A stretch of 64,000 bases of DNA from positions 62,001 to 126,000 of the forward strand of contig NZ_JACCHQ010000019.1 in assembly GCF_016031655.1 (NCBI RefSeq), given 5' to 3'. Shown in pieces: positions 17,913-26,682 of this stretch (the stretch's first letter is position 1; every line of letters starts with the position of its first letter). Both the position numbers and the translations under genes were made by a program. The notes beneath the pieces were generated by a model that was given only the letters and a program-made list of their open reading frames with translations, did not search any database and had not been told where the DNA came from. The stretch is from Bradyrhizobium glycinis. GTDB lineage: Bacteria; Pseudomonadota; Alphaproteobacteria; Rhizobiales; Xanthobacteraceae.

Positions 17913-18822
17913 ATGGCCACACTCTACCAGGGCAATGTCCCCACGATGGCCCAGCCCACGGATGCGGCTGGACCGGTGATCCGAACCATTCAATTGTCCG
18001 ATCTGCATGACGCGCTCAGGCGCGGCTGGGAGGATTTCAAGGCCGTTCCGAGCCACGCCATCATCCTCTGCGTGATCTACCCGGTGCTCGGCCTCGTGCT
18101 CGCCCGCGTGGTGATGGGCTATTCGGTGCTGCCGCTGCTGTTTCCGCTTGCCGCAGGCTTCGCGCTGATCGGGCCTTTCGCCGCCGCTCGGGCTCTACGA
18201 GCTTTCCAGCCGGCGCGAGCGCTATGAACCGGCCAGCGCCTGGGATGCCATGGAGGTGCTGCGCTCGCCGTCGTTCGGTGCGATGCTCGGCCTCGGTACG
18301 TTGCTGCTCGCCCTGTTCGTCACCTGGGTGGCGACGGCGCAGGCGATCTATGTCGCGGCGTTCGGCTACGAGGGCGTCACCGGTTTCTCGGACTTCATCA
18401 AGCGCGTGCTGACGACCGAGCAAGGCTGGTGGCTGATTGTGGTTGGCTGCGGCACCGGATTTCTGTTCGCGCTCGCCGCGCTCTGTCTCAGCGCCGTATC
18501 GTTCCCCTTGATGCTGGATCGCCATGCCGGTGCATTCGAGGCGATAAGCACATCCCTGCGCGTGGTCGGGAAAAACCCGGTGCCGATGGCGGCCTGGGGC
18601 CTGATCGTGGCGGTGCTGCTCGCGCTCGGCACGATCCCGGCGTTCCTCGGCCTCGCCGTCGTGATCCCGCTGCTCGGGCACGCCACCTGGCACCTCTACC
18701 GCAAGGTGATCGCGTCCGATCCGGGCGCACGTCCGGTGCCGCCTCCGCCGCATCGGCCGCGCAAGCCGGCCGCCGACTTCCCGGCCAACCTCTTCCCGTG
18801 GCGGAATCGGACGGACGTCTGA
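17913..18822 (+). pseudogene. DUF2189 membrane protein interrupted by a one-base insertion
   Basis: Two frames together make one DUF2189 integral membrane protein of about 300 residues. The first frame (17913 to about 18185) covers MATLYQGNVPTMAQ, ...LSDLHDALRRGWEDFKAVPS and two membrane helices ending FALIGPFAA. The second frame resumes at 18187 with LGLYELSSRRERYEPASAWD and runs to 18822 with four more helices. Removing one base near 18183-18186 (g18186 fits best) restores a continuous reading. As written, the first product stops at 18225. AGGGAG before 17913 supports that start. This is either a true pseudogene or an assembly error. Confidence 0.75.
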
Positions 18823-18941
18823 CAATCGCGTGACGTGCGGCCCTGCCCGGTTCGGACAGGGCTGCACGCCTTGCTTTGGCCGCGGTTACAGCCGAGATTA
18901 TGCTGCCGGTCAGGTCAGTTCACGGAAATCCATTTCATCTG

Positions 18942-19766
18942 ATGACTCCGACGATTTCTCGTCTTGCTCTCGCAGCCTTCGCCGTCTCCGCGTCCCTTCT
19001 CTCAGTCCAGCCAGCGCCCGCCGCGGTTGCCTGCGGCTCGGGCAATTTCGACGCCTGGCTGGCTGATTTCAAAACCGACGCTGCAGCGAAGGGCATCTCG
19101 CAGCAGACCATCAATGCCGGGCTTGCCGGCGTCACGCTCGACCAAAGCGTGATCAACCGCGATCGCTCGCAGAAAGTCTTCACCCAGAGCTTCGAGGAAT
19201 TTTCCGGCCGCATGGTGCCGCCGCGCTTGGAGCGCGGCGCCAACAGGATGAAGCAATACGGCTCGGTGCTGTCGCGCATCGAGCAGGCCTATGGCGTGCC
19301 AGGCGAAGTCCTGGTCGCGATCTGGGGGCTGGAGACCGATTTCGGCGTCAACACCGGCAAGTTCGCAACGATCCGCTCGCTTGCAACGCTCGCGTACGAT
19401 TGCCGTCGCGCCGAGCAGTTTCGCGCCGAGCTGTTGGATGCGCTGCGCATCGTCCAACGCGGCGATCTTGCGCCTGCCGACATGAAAGGCGCCTGGGCCG
19501 GCGAGCTCGGCCAGACCCAGTTCATGCCGTCATCCTGGATGAAATATGCCGTCGACTTCGACGGCAATGGCAAGCGCGACCTTCTGCACAACGTGCCCGA
19601 CGTGCTCGCCTCCACCGCCAATTATCTGGCCGGCTATGGCTGGCAGAAGGGCAAGGACTGGCAGCCGGGCAGTCCGAACTTTGAGGTGCTCAAGCAGTGG
19701 AACAAGAGCGAGGTCTACTCAAAGACGGTGGCCTATTTTGCCGCCCAGCTCGCACGCGCCCCTTAG
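18942..19766 (+). CDS. Lytic murein transglycosylase, MltB/SLT_2 family
   Basis: Cleaves the MurNAc-GlcNAc bond of peptidoglycan to give anhydromuropeptides. The 274-residue protein starts MTPTISRLALAAFAVSASLL with a signal peptide ending near PAPA. Next come the SLT_2 domain with DAWLADFKTDAAAKGI, the catalytic Glu in AIWGLETDFGVNTG (about 127-140), and GELGQTQFMPSSWMKYAVD, the conserved second motif. No lipobox is seen, so it is probably a soluble periplasmic form rather than a lipoprotein such as MltB. It also lacks the C-terminal peptidoglycan-binding domain found in some relatives. Start choice: an ATG 22 codons upstream (18876) would hide the signal peptide. Confidence 0.9.
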   Translation: MTPTISRLALAAFAVSASLLSVQPAPAAVACGSGNFDAWLADFKTDAAAKGISQQTINAGLAGVTLDQSVINRDRSQKVFTQSFEEFSGRMVPPRLERGANRMKQYGSVLSRIEQAYGVPGEVLVAIWGLETDFGVNTGKFATIRSLATLAYDCRRAEQFRAELLDALRIVQRGDLAPADMKGAWAGELGQTQFMPSSWMKYAVDFDGNGKRDLLHNVPDVLASTANYLAGYGWQKGKDWQPGSPNFEVLKQWNKSEVYSKTVAYFAAQLARAP

Positions 19767-19796
19767 AATAACACGCCACAACACGACAAAACGCTT

Positions 19797-19821
19797 GGGC
19801 CGATCGCAACGCGACCGGCCC
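19797..19821 (+). terminator. Probable terminator after the transglycosylase gene
   Basis: GGGCCG (19797-19802) pairs with CGGCCC (19816-19821), followed by a pyrimidine stretch CTCTCTT. The loop is long, so its strength is uncertain. Confidence 0.4.
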
Positions 19822-19849
19822 TCTCTTGGGTACGTTTACTTGGGTGCGT

Positions 19850-20113
19850 TTACTTGCCCATGGTGGCGTGCATCGCCTTGTTCAGATGCGCGCCGCACGC
19901 ACCCATTTTGCCGTTGAGCAGGGAGTCCTGAGCCGCAGCAATCTCCTTCTGCGCGACGAACTTGCTGTCGCCGTCGGCCATGTTCTCGATCGCGGTTTCC
20001 GTTTTCTCCAGGTTGGCTCCGCTGCAACCACCCATGGCGTGCTTGGCGGCCTGGACGGGCGCGACGGCGAATGCAACAGCCGCGACTGCGATAACCCCGA
20101 GTAACTTCGTCAT
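19850..20113 (-). CDS. Small secreted hypothetical protein
   Basis: An 87-residue predicted periplasmic protein. Start 20113 (MTKLLGVIAVAAVAFAVAPV) follows AAGGAAGTAACGTC; signal peptide cleavage is likely after VQAA. The mature part is helical, with two Cys (GGCSGANL and GACGAHLNKA) about 46 residues apart that could pair. No named family is recognised, but the layout (Cys-Ser-Gly...Gly-Ala-Cys...His-Leu-Asn-Lys-Ala) resembles small helical secreted proteins common in Bradyrhizobium. Confidence 0.75.
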   Translation of the reverse strand: MTKLLGVIAVAAVAFAVAPVQAAKHAMGGCSGANLEKTETAIENMADGDSKFVAQKEIAAAQDSLLNGKMGACGAHLNKAMHATMGK

Positions 20114-20671
20114 GACGTTACTTCCTTCTTGTGACTGGGCAGACCAGCGAAATTGCCGGATCTGCAGCACGACTTTCCTCCAGGCGCGGCAACTTGCCGC
20201 AATAAACTCCTCGCGAGGACTGCGTGATGTTGCGCTCGGCACAGAGCAACATGCAGAATTGCGGATTTCCTTATGCAGGTACAAGGAACCTCGTCGCTGG
20301 GGCGGCTAAATGAACCTAAATTCATTATTTTGCTTGTGGATGCATGCGAATCGCGCATGCGTGTTTTGGGCTTAGGCGCTACCGGCGCTCTTGAATGTAC
20401 TGTGAAAGCGCAACATGTTTGCCGGCGCGTGTCTGTCTAAGTCTGCGGCATAAGCCCGTGAATTCACGGTGATTTGTGGCTCCCGGGCGAGCGCATCGCC
20501 CATCGCTCGGGCAGGAGCGCTCCTCAGTTAATCGCTCGTTACCGGCGGTATGCATGTGGCGCTTAGCTGCATCGCAACATTGGAACTTTCGCACTGCACC
20601 ACTCTCACCTATATTCATTTCAACGATGAGGCCTTCAAGCAAAGGCTGAATCGAACTACAGGAGACTACCA
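20114..20671. other. Long spacer without a visible gene
   Basis: A 558-base spacer between divergent small genes. It is less GC-rich than its surroundings and holds the promoters of the secreted protein (minus) and of the DUF1127 gene (plus). I found no repeat, tRNA or convincing frame. A small RNA is possible but nothing in the sequence shows it. Confidence 0.45.
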
Positions 20672-20824
20672 ATGCTGCTCTCGCTCATCCGCATGATCCA
20701 GGCCTTCCGGGACTATCAGCGCAATGTTGCCGAGCTGTCCCAGCTCAGCGATCGCGAACTGGCCGATATCGGCCTCGATCGCTCGGACATCCCGCGCGTT
20801 GCCGCCGGCCAGTATCAGGGCTGA
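20672..20824 (+). CDS. DUF1127 small protein (YjiS-like), 50 residues
   Basis: A very short basic protein reading MLLSLIRMIQAFRDYQRNVA, then ELSQLSDRELADIGLDRSDI, then PRVAAGQYQG. The L-x-x-LSDRELxDIGLxRxDI core is the DUF1127 signature, with the Arg-rich N-terminal helix. AGGAG at 20660-20664 sits 7 bases before the ATG. Family members in alphaproteobacteria have been tied to RNA turnover, phosphate and stress responses, and they are often controlled by alternative sigma factors. The long upstream spacer suggests complex regulation, but no motif could be fixed. Confidence 0.9.
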   Translation: MLLSLIRMIQAFRDYQRNVAELSQLSDRELADIGLDRSDIPRVAAGQYQG

Positions 20825-20859
20825 TATCCTTCAGCCCTTTCGCCCGGAACGGACCGATA

Positions 20860-20884
20860 GCGCCCGCCTCGTGCGGGCGTTGTC
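20860..20884 (+). terminator. Probable terminator after the DUF1127 gene
   Basis: CGCCCGC (20861-20867) pairs with GCGGGCG (20873-20879), followed by TTGT. The U-run is poor. Confidence 0.45.
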
Positions 20885-20953
20885 GCATCTGGCGGCAGAA
20901 AACTCGATCTCGGCGATTCCACTCTCCGCCGAAAAGCGCTACCTGTCCGCCCC

Positions 20954-22381
20954 ATGACAGGACCCCAATCCAACATCGTGCACGTGATCGGTGCCGGCCT
21001 CGCCGGTTCGGAAGCTGCCTGGCAGGTTGCGAAGTCCGGCGTGCCCGTGGTGCTACACGAGATGCGGCCGACCCGCATGACCGAGGCGCATCGCACTGAC
21101 GGGCTCGCCGAGCTCGTCTGCTCCAATTCGTTCCGCTCGGATGACGCCGCCAACAACGCCGTCGGCCTGCTGCATGCGGAAATGCGCCGCCTCGACTCGC
21201 TGATCATGCGCGCCGCCGATGCCAACCAGGTGCCCGCCGGCGGCGCACTCGCGGTCGATCGCGACGGCTTCTCCGCTGCCGTCACCAGCGCGCTGAACGA
21301 TCACCCCCTCATCGAAATCGCACGCGGCGAGGTCGCCGGCCTGCCGCCGGCCGAGTGGAGCAACGTCATCGTCGCCACCGGGCCTCTCACCTCCGCGCCG
21401 CTGGCTGAGGCCATCCGCGAGCTGACCGACGAGAACGCGCTCGCCTTCTTCGACGCCATCGCGCCGATCGTGCACCGCGAATCCATCGATATGTCGGTGG
21501 CCTGGTTCCAATCGCGCTACGACAAGGTCGGCCCCGGCGGCAACGGCGCCGACTACATCAACTGCCCGATGACAAAGGAGCAGTATGACGGCTTCGTCGC
21601 CGCGCTGATCGCCGGCGAGAAGACCGAGTTCAAGGAATGGGAGACCAACACGCCCTATTTCGACGGCTGCCTGCCGATCGAGGTGATGGCGGAGCGCGGC
21701 CACGAAACGCTGCGCCATGGTCCCATGAAGCCGGTCGGCCTCACCAATCCGCACGATCCCACCACGAAACCCTACGCGATCGTGCAACTGCGCCAGGACA
21801 ACAAGCTCGGCACGCTCTACAACATCGTCGGCTTCCAGACCAAGCTGAAATACGGCGAGCAGCAGCGCATCTTCCGAACCATTCCGGGGCTGGAGAACGC
21901 CGAATTCGCTCGCCTCGGCGGCCTGCATCGCAACACCTTCCTGAACTCGCCGAAGCTGCTCGACGGCCAGCTGCGGCTGCGTGCGCAGCCGCGGCTGCGC
22001 TTCGCCGGCCAGATGACCGGCTGCGAGGGCTATGTGGAATCGGCTAGCGTCGGCTTGATCGCGGGTCTCTATGCCGCCGCGGACGCGCGCGGCGAGATGC
22101 TTGTCAGTCCGCCCGCTACGACCGCACTGGGATCGCTGCTCGGTCACATCACCGGCGGCCATATCGAGACCATCGAGCCGGGAACGCGCTCGTTCCAGCC
22201 GATGAACATCAACTTCGGCCTGTTCCCACCGCTCGCGAGCCTGCCAACGAAGAAGCCCGACGGCACACGGCTGCGCGGCAACGAGAAGACGGTGGCCAAG
22301 AAGCAGGCGCTGAGCGCCCGGGCGCTCGCCGATCTCGATCGCTGGATCGCCGATCACCTGCGCATTGCCGCCGCCGCGTGA
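20954..22381 (+). CDS. trmFO: FADH2-dependent tRNA (uracil-54-C5) methyltransferase
   Basis: TrmFO makes ribothymidine at position 54 of tRNA using methylenetetrahydrofolate as carbon donor and FADH2 as reductant. The 475-residue protein has the N-terminal FAD loop VIGAGLAGSEAAWQ (about 10-23), the family segment ELVCSNSFRSDDAANNAVGL (about 58-77), DYINCPMTKEQYDGF, and the C-terminal GQMTGCEGYVESASVGLIAG. Cys-containing NCPM and TGCEGY blocks include the catalytic cysteines known for the family. It is a relative of GidA/MnmG but shorter. The kinase-ANL fusion gene starts 7 bases after its stop, so the two are likely co-transcribed. Confidence 0.96.
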   Translation: MTGPQSNIVHVIGAGLAGSEAAWQVAKSGVPVVLHEMRPTRMTEAHRTDGLAELVCSNSFRSDDAANNAVGLLHAEMRRLDSLIMRAADANQVPAGGALAVDRDGFSAAVTSALNDHPLIEIARGEVAGLPPAEWSNVIVATGPLTSAPLAEAIRELTDENALAFFDAIAPIVHRESIDMSVAWFQSRYDKVGPGGNGADYINCPMTKEQYDGFVAALIAGEKTEFKEWETNTPYFDGCLPIEVMAERGHETLRHGPMKPVGLTNPHDPTTKPYAIVQLRQDNKLGTLYNIVGFQTKLKYGEQQRIFRTIPGLENAEFARLGGLHRNTFLNSPKLLDGQLRLRAQPRLRFAGQMTGCEGYVESASVGLIAGLYAAADARGEMLVSPPATTALGSLLGHITGGHIETIEPGTRSFQPMNINFGLFPPLASLPTKKPDGTRLRGNEKTVAKKQALSARALADLDRWIADHLRIAAAA

Positions 22382-22388
22382 GTTTGCG

Positions 22389-23483
22389 ATGAGCTTGCCC
22401 AAAGACGACGCCGCAGAGCTGTCGGCGCGCTGGACCGAAGGCGTGATGCTCAAGCGCGACGTGTTCTCGACCGTCGAGCGCGGCCGTTTCCGCAGCGAGA
22501 GCGGCGAGATCGACGCGGTGCTGCGCCGGCTCGACGAGGTGCCATGGTGGTCGTTCCTGCTGGCACGCCACCTGTTCGCCCGCGAGAAGCAGGCCCTGGT
22601 GCGCGCCAAAGGCCTCGACGTCGGCCCCAAGCTGCTCTGGGCCGGGCGCCGCGCTCTGGTGCGCGGCTTCGTCGACGGCGTCGCGCTGCATCTCGCAAAG
22701 CCCCATGGCGATCTCGCCTATTTCCGCTCGGCCAAGGCCGCACTGCGCCGGCTGCGTCGCGCCGGCATCTGCCACAACGATCTCGCCAAGGAGCAGAACT
22801 GGCTGGTCGGCCGCGACGGCCGCGCCTATGTGACCGACTTCCAGCTCGCCGCGTGCTTTGAGCGCCGCGGGCGGCTCTATCGCATCCTCGCCTATGAAGA
22901 CCTCCGGCATCTGCTCAAGCACAAGCGCTCCTACGCGCCCGAGGCGCTGACGCCGCGAGAGCGAAAGATCCTGGCGAGGAAGTCGTTCGCCGCGAGCCTG
23001 TGGCTCGCCACCGGCAAGAAGGTCTATCGCGCCATCACCCGCGGCCTGTTCAACTTCACCGACCGCGAGGGCGGCGGCCGCCGGCTCGTCAACGACGCGC
23101 CGGTGCTGGCCGAGCTGATCCGCCGGAATCCCGCCGTGCGCGACGCCGCCATCGTCGCCTTTGCCGACCGCCGCTCCGGCGTCGGGCTTTACGCCTTCGT
23201 CGAAGCCGATCAGGCCGCGCTCGAGGGCCAGCTCCGCAGCGAGCTTGCCGCCGCCAAGGGACCGAAGCCGCCCGAGCACATCCAGGTCGTGCACGCCCTG
23301 CCACGCAACACCAGCGGCAAGCCGCGCATCGAGGTCCTGCAACTGGTCGCCATGAATCAGCTCGACCTGATCGAGCCGATGATGAAGAACGAGCAGGACC
23401 GCGCCTTCCTCAAGGACATCCTGGAGCAGCGCAAGAACCTGCGCGACCGCTTCAATTTCGAGGCGAAGCTCCCAACGAGCTAG
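22389..23483 (+). CDS. Protein-kinase-like domain fused to an ANL (AMP-ligase) C-terminal domain
   Basis: A 364-residue protein with two parts. Residues about 1-215 look like a short RIO/lipopolysaccharide-kinase-type domain: GICHNDLAKEQNWLVGRDGR is the catalytic loop (HND...N) and YVTDFQLA the metal-binding DFx block. No clear glycine loop is visible. Residues about 230-364 match the C-terminal domain of acyl-CoA/AMP ligases: RRNPAVRDAAIVAFADRR, then LPRNTSGKPRIEVLQLVA, with the A10 lysine in NTSGKPRI. The N-terminal adenylation domain is absent. The start at 22389 (MSLPKDDAAEL) is set by the domain opening. It sits directly after trmFO. Function unknown; a lipid- or tRNA-linked kinase role is only speculation. 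Confidence 0.8.
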   Translation: MSLPKDDAAELSARWTEGVMLKRDVFSTVERGRFRSESGEIDAVLRRLDEVPWWSFLLARHLFAREKQALVRAKGLDVGPKLLWAGRRALVRGFVDGVALHLAKPHGDLAYFRSAKAALRRLRRAGICHNDLAKEQNWLVGRDGRAYVTDFQLAACFERRGRLYRILAYEDLRHLLKHKRSYAPEALTPRERKILARKSFAASLWLATGKKVYRAITRGLFNFTDREGGGRRLVNDAPVLAELIRRNPAVRDAAIVAFADRRSGVGLYAFVEADQAALEGQLRSELAAAKGPKPPEHIQVVHALPRNTSGKPRIEVLQLVAMNQLDLIEPMMKNEQDRAFLKDILEQRKNLRDRFNFEAKLPTS

Positions 23484-23575
23484 CGCGGAATCTGCGCCTT
23501 GAAGCCTCCACAATGGCGACCGAGAAGCGCTTGGATCACGCAGGGTTGGCAGAGATCATGGGCGGTCGGGGGACG

Positions 23576-24133
23576 ATGATGCATCGTATGGTTGGCGGAA
23601 CGATCGCTGGCCTTGTGCTGCTGGCAGGCGCGCCCGCGCTGGCCGACTCACCGGCGGAGCTGATCTCCAGCTTCCGTCAGAAGCATGGTGAGGCCCGCGT
23701 CGTCCGCGACGCCACCCTCGATCGCATCGCCATGGATCAGGCCCGCGCGATGGCGGCGAAGGACAATCTCAGCCACGACGCACTCGGCCCGTTCAACCGC
23801 CGTGTCGCGCCGGCCGGCGCGGGGCGCGCCGCCGAGAACATCGCCTACGGCTACGACAGTTTCGAGAAGACGCTTGGCCAGTGGATCGACTCCTCCGGGC
23901 ACCGCAAGAACCTCTTGCTGCACAACGCCTCCCGCGTCGGCATTGCCAGCGCCAAGAATGCGAGTGGCAAGCGCACCTATTGGGCCATGGTCATCGCCGG
24001 CGACTACGAGCCGAAGGGCAAAGGCAAGAAAAAGGACAAGGAGCCCATCGTCGCCGTGAAGCGCGAGGTCGCGCCCGCGAGCAAGCCGAAGTCCGGCAAT
24101 TGTCACATCAAGCTGCTGGGCCTCTGCATCTGA
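23576..24133 (+). CDS. Secreted CAP-domain (SCP/PR1-like) protein
   Basis: A 185-residue secreted protein. A cluster of in-frame ATGs (23576, 23579, 23588) follows GGGGGA; the first is taken. The signal peptide runs to about APALA. The CAP domain shows LISSFRQKHGEARVVRDATL, HDALGPFNRRV, AENIAYGYDSFEKTLGQWID and SSGHRKNLLLHNASRVGIAS, matching the bacterial CAP family (conserved His in SGHRKNLL and Glu in AEN). A Lys-rich tail precedes SGNCHIKLLGLCI. Bacterial CAP proteins are extracytoplasmic and mostly of unknown function. A longer start at 23514 is possible but would bury the signal peptide. Confidence 0.85.
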   Translation: MMHRMVGGTIAGLVLLAGAPALADSPAELISSFRQKHGEARVVRDATLDRIAMDQARAMAAKDNLSHDALGPFNRRVAPAGAGRAAENIAYGYDSFEKTLGQWIDSSGHRKNLLLHNASRVGIASAKNASGKRTYWAMVIAGDYEPKGKGKKKDKEPIVAVKREVAPASKPKSGNCHIKLLGLCI

Positions 24134-24209
24134 GGCGCGCCAGCCCAGCTTGCTTGCGCTCGGCAACGCGCCTAATTCATGCACGAATCGCAAGACGCGG
24201 AGGGCGTGA

Positions 24210-25388
24210 GTGATCGACCTCGACCGAATACGTGCCGACACGCCAGCCACCAGCCGGCTCGCCTATCTCCACAACGCCGGCGCGGCGCTGATGCCGACCC
24301 CCGTTCTCGCTGCAATGAAGCAGCATATCGACCTCGAAAGCGAGATCGGAGGCTACGCCGCCGCTGACCGCGAAGCCCAGCGGCTCGACGCGGTCTATGG
24401 CTCGGTCGCGCGCCTGCTGAATGCCGCCCCCGACGAGATCGCGCTCGTGGAGAACGCGACGGTTGCCTGGCAGATGGCATTCTATTCGCTTCCGTTTCGC
24501 AAGGGCGACCGTATCCTGACCGCCGAGGCGGAGTACGCCGCCAATTATGTCGCCTTTCTTCAGGTCGCGAAACGAACCGGCGCGACCATCGAGGTCGTGC
24601 CGAGCGATGCCACCGGCGAGCTCGACCTGCACGCGCTGGAGCGCATGCTCGACCGACGCGTGAAGCTGATCGCCGTCACCTGGGTTCCGACCAATGGCGG
24701 GCTGGTCAATCCAGCAGAGGCAATCGGCAAGATCGCGCGGGCGCATGGCATTCCCTATCTGCTCGACGCCTGCCAGGCGATCGGGCAGATGACGGTCGAC
24801 GTAGACGCCATCGGCTGCGACATGCTGTCGGCCACGGGCCGCAAATTCCTGCGCGGCCCGCGCGGCACCGGCTTTCTCTACGTCCGCCGCGCACTGCTGC
24901 AGCAGCTCGAGCCACCGATGATCGACCATTTCGCAGCGCCCTGGGTCTCGCGCGATGAGTATCGGCTCCGCGACGATGCCCGCCGTTTCGAGACCTGGGA
25001 AAACAACTACGCGGCCCGGCTTGGGCTCGGCGCGGCTGTCGACTACGCGCTCGAGATCGGACTCGCTCCGATCGAACAGCGCTGCCGCCTGCTTGCCGAC
25101 CGTCTTCGTAGCGGCCTTGCGGCCCTTCCAGGCATCACCATTCGCGACCTGGGACGTGCGCCGGGCGCCATCGTCAGCTTCACGATGAATGGCTATGAGG
25201 CGGAGGCCATTGTCAGCAGCGCCGCGACGGCGGGCATCACAATCGGCACTTCAGACCCGTCGAGTACCCGCATCGATGCCGAGATCCGCGAGCTGCCGCC
25301 GCTCGTCCGGGCTTCTCCCCACTACTACAATACCCAAGAAGAGATCGACCGGCTGATCGACCACGTCGCGAATTTGGCGTCACGTTAG
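24210..25388 (+). CDS. PLP-dependent class V aminotransferase-fold enzyme
   Basis: A 392-residue fold-type I PLP enzyme of the class V group (NifS/CsdA/EgtE-like). The PLP lysine is Lys212 in SATGRKFLRGPRGTGFLYV. The preceding LLDACQAIGQMTVDV holds the PLP-nitrogen Asp, and LHNAGAALMPTPVL is the N-terminal substrate loop. A Cys-bearing mobile loop typical of cysteine desulfurases is not evident, so desulfurase activity is doubtful. Candidates include selenocysteine-lyase-like, kynureninase-like or ergothioneine-type C-S lyases. The start is GTG at 24210 after GGAGGG. No egt genes are nearby. Confidence 0.85.
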   Translation: MIDLDRIRADTPATSRLAYLHNAGAALMPTPVLAAMKQHIDLESEIGGYAAADREAQRLDAVYGSVARLLNAAPDEIALVENATVAWQMAFYSLPFRKGDRILTAEAEYAANYVAFLQVAKRTGATIEVVPSDATGELDLHALERMLDRRVKLIAVTWVPTNGGLVNPAEAIGKIARAHGIPYLLDACQAIGQMTVDVDAIGCDMLSATGRKFLRGPRGTGFLYVRRALLQQLEPPMIDHFAAPWVSRDEYRLRDDARRFETWENNYAARLGLGAAVDYALEIGLAPIEQRCRLLADRLRSGLAALPGITIRDLGRAPGAIVSFTMNGYEAEAIVSSAATAGITIGTSDPSSTRIDAEIRELPPLVRASPHYYNTQEEIDRLIDHVANLASR

Positions 25389-25395
25389 CGCGCGC

Positions 25396-26637
25396 TCAGG
25401 TGCAGCGCGCGCTCAGTCCGGATGCGCTGAGCCTGGCCATCACCTCGTCGAGATGGGCGGCGTCGCGGGTCTCGATGACCAATTGCAGCAGCGTCGCCTT
25501 GGCCGGCAGGTCGGAGAAGGTCCGCTGATGCGAGACCTCGATGATGTTCGCACCCGCCTCGGCCAGCAGCGCTGCCACGGCGGCAAGCTGCCCCGGCCTG
25601 TCGGGGATATCGAGCGACAATTGCGTCAGCCGCCCCTCGCGCGCCAGCTCGCGGGTGAGCACGGAGGCGATCAGCCGCGTGTCGATGTTGCCTCCGCTCA
25701 GCACGAGGCAGACCTTCTCGCCGGCAAAGCGGGACGGATCGGACATCAGCGCGGCGAGGCCGGCGGCGCCGGCGCCCTCGACCACCGTCTTCTCGATCGA
25801 GATCAGGGTCGCGACTGCGCGCTCGAGCTCGGCTTCGTTGACGAGCGCAATGTCGTCGACGAGGCGGCGGACGATTTCGGTGGTGATCTTGCCCGGTGAT
25901 TTCACCGCGATGCCCTCGGCGAGCGTATCGCCGCGCGCCGGCAGATTGCCATCGTGGATGGCGTTGTACATCGAGGGATACAGCCAGGCCTCGACGCCCA
26001 ATATCCGCAACGACGGCTTGATCGACTTCGCGGCAATGGCAATCCCGCTGATCAGACCGCCGCCGCCGATCGGGACGACGAGCGTGTCGAGCTCCGGGAC
26101 CGCCTTCAGCACTTCCAGCCCGATCGTGCCCTGCCCGGCGATGACGAGCGGATCGTCGTAAGGGTGGACGAAGACCATGCCGTGCGCTTCACCGTGGCTT
26201 CGCGCAAAGGCGGCCGCCTCTTCCAGTGTCGCGCCCGTGACAACCACCTCGGCACCGTGATGCCTGGTATTCTCGATCTTCACCATGGGCGTGCCGATCG
26301 GCATCACGATGGTGGCGGGAATGCCGAGCCGCTTGGCGTGATAGGCGACGCCTTGCGCGTGGTTGCCCGCGGACATCGCGATCACGCCCCGGACGCGCTC
26401 TTGCGGCGTCAGCGCGGTGAGCCGGTTGAGCGCGCCGCGCTCCTTGAACGATGAGGTGAACTGCAGGTTCTCGAATTTGAGCCAGATGTCGCAGCCGCAG
26501 ATGCTGCTCAACGTCCGGCTATGGCTACAGGGCGTCTCAACGACGGCGCCTTGGATGGTCTTGGCGGCGGCGTGAATGTCTTCAGGGGCGACCGGAAGGC
26601 CGCTGAAATCGGACGTACTTTGGGACCTGTCAGCCAT
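25396..26637 (-). CDS. ilvA: Threonine ammonia-lyase (threonine deaminase) with ACT domain
   Basis: Converts L-threonine to 2-oxobutanoate and ammonia with PLP, the first committed step to isoleucine when biosynthetic. The 413-residue protein has the PLP lysine Lys65 in FTSSFKERGAL, the phosphate-binding VPIGGGGLISG (about 191-201), and a single C-terminal ACT-like domain (about 335-413: LSLDIPDRPGQLAAVAALLA). One regulatory domain rather than two places it with the TdcB/short IlvA forms common in alphaproteobacteria. The start at 26637 is the only strong one. It is convergent with the class V enzyme (7-base gap). Confidence 0.92.
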   Translation of the reverse strand: MADRSQSTSDFSGLPVAPEDIHAAAKTIQGAVVETPCSHSRTLSSICGCDIWLKFENLQFTSSFKERGALNRLTALTPQERVRGVIAMSAGNHAQGVAYHAKRLGIPATIVMPIGTPMVKIENTRHHGAEVVVTGATLEEAAAFARSHGEAHGMVFVHPYDDPLVIAGQGTIGLEVLKAVPELDTLVVPIGGGGLISGIAIAAKSIKPSLRILGVEAWLYPSMYNAIHDGNLPARGDTLAEGIAVKSPGKITTEIVRRLVDDIALVNEAELERAVATLISIEKTVVEGAGAAGLAALMSDPSRFAGEKVCLVLSGGNIDTRLIASVLTRELAREGRLTQLSLDIPDRPGQLAAVAALLAEAGANIIEVSHQRTFSDLPAKATLLQLVIETRDAAHLDEVMARLSASGLSARCT

Positions 26638-26682
26638 AGGACAGCATAGAGCATTTGGGCGGCCCAGGCGATAAGCCGGCGT

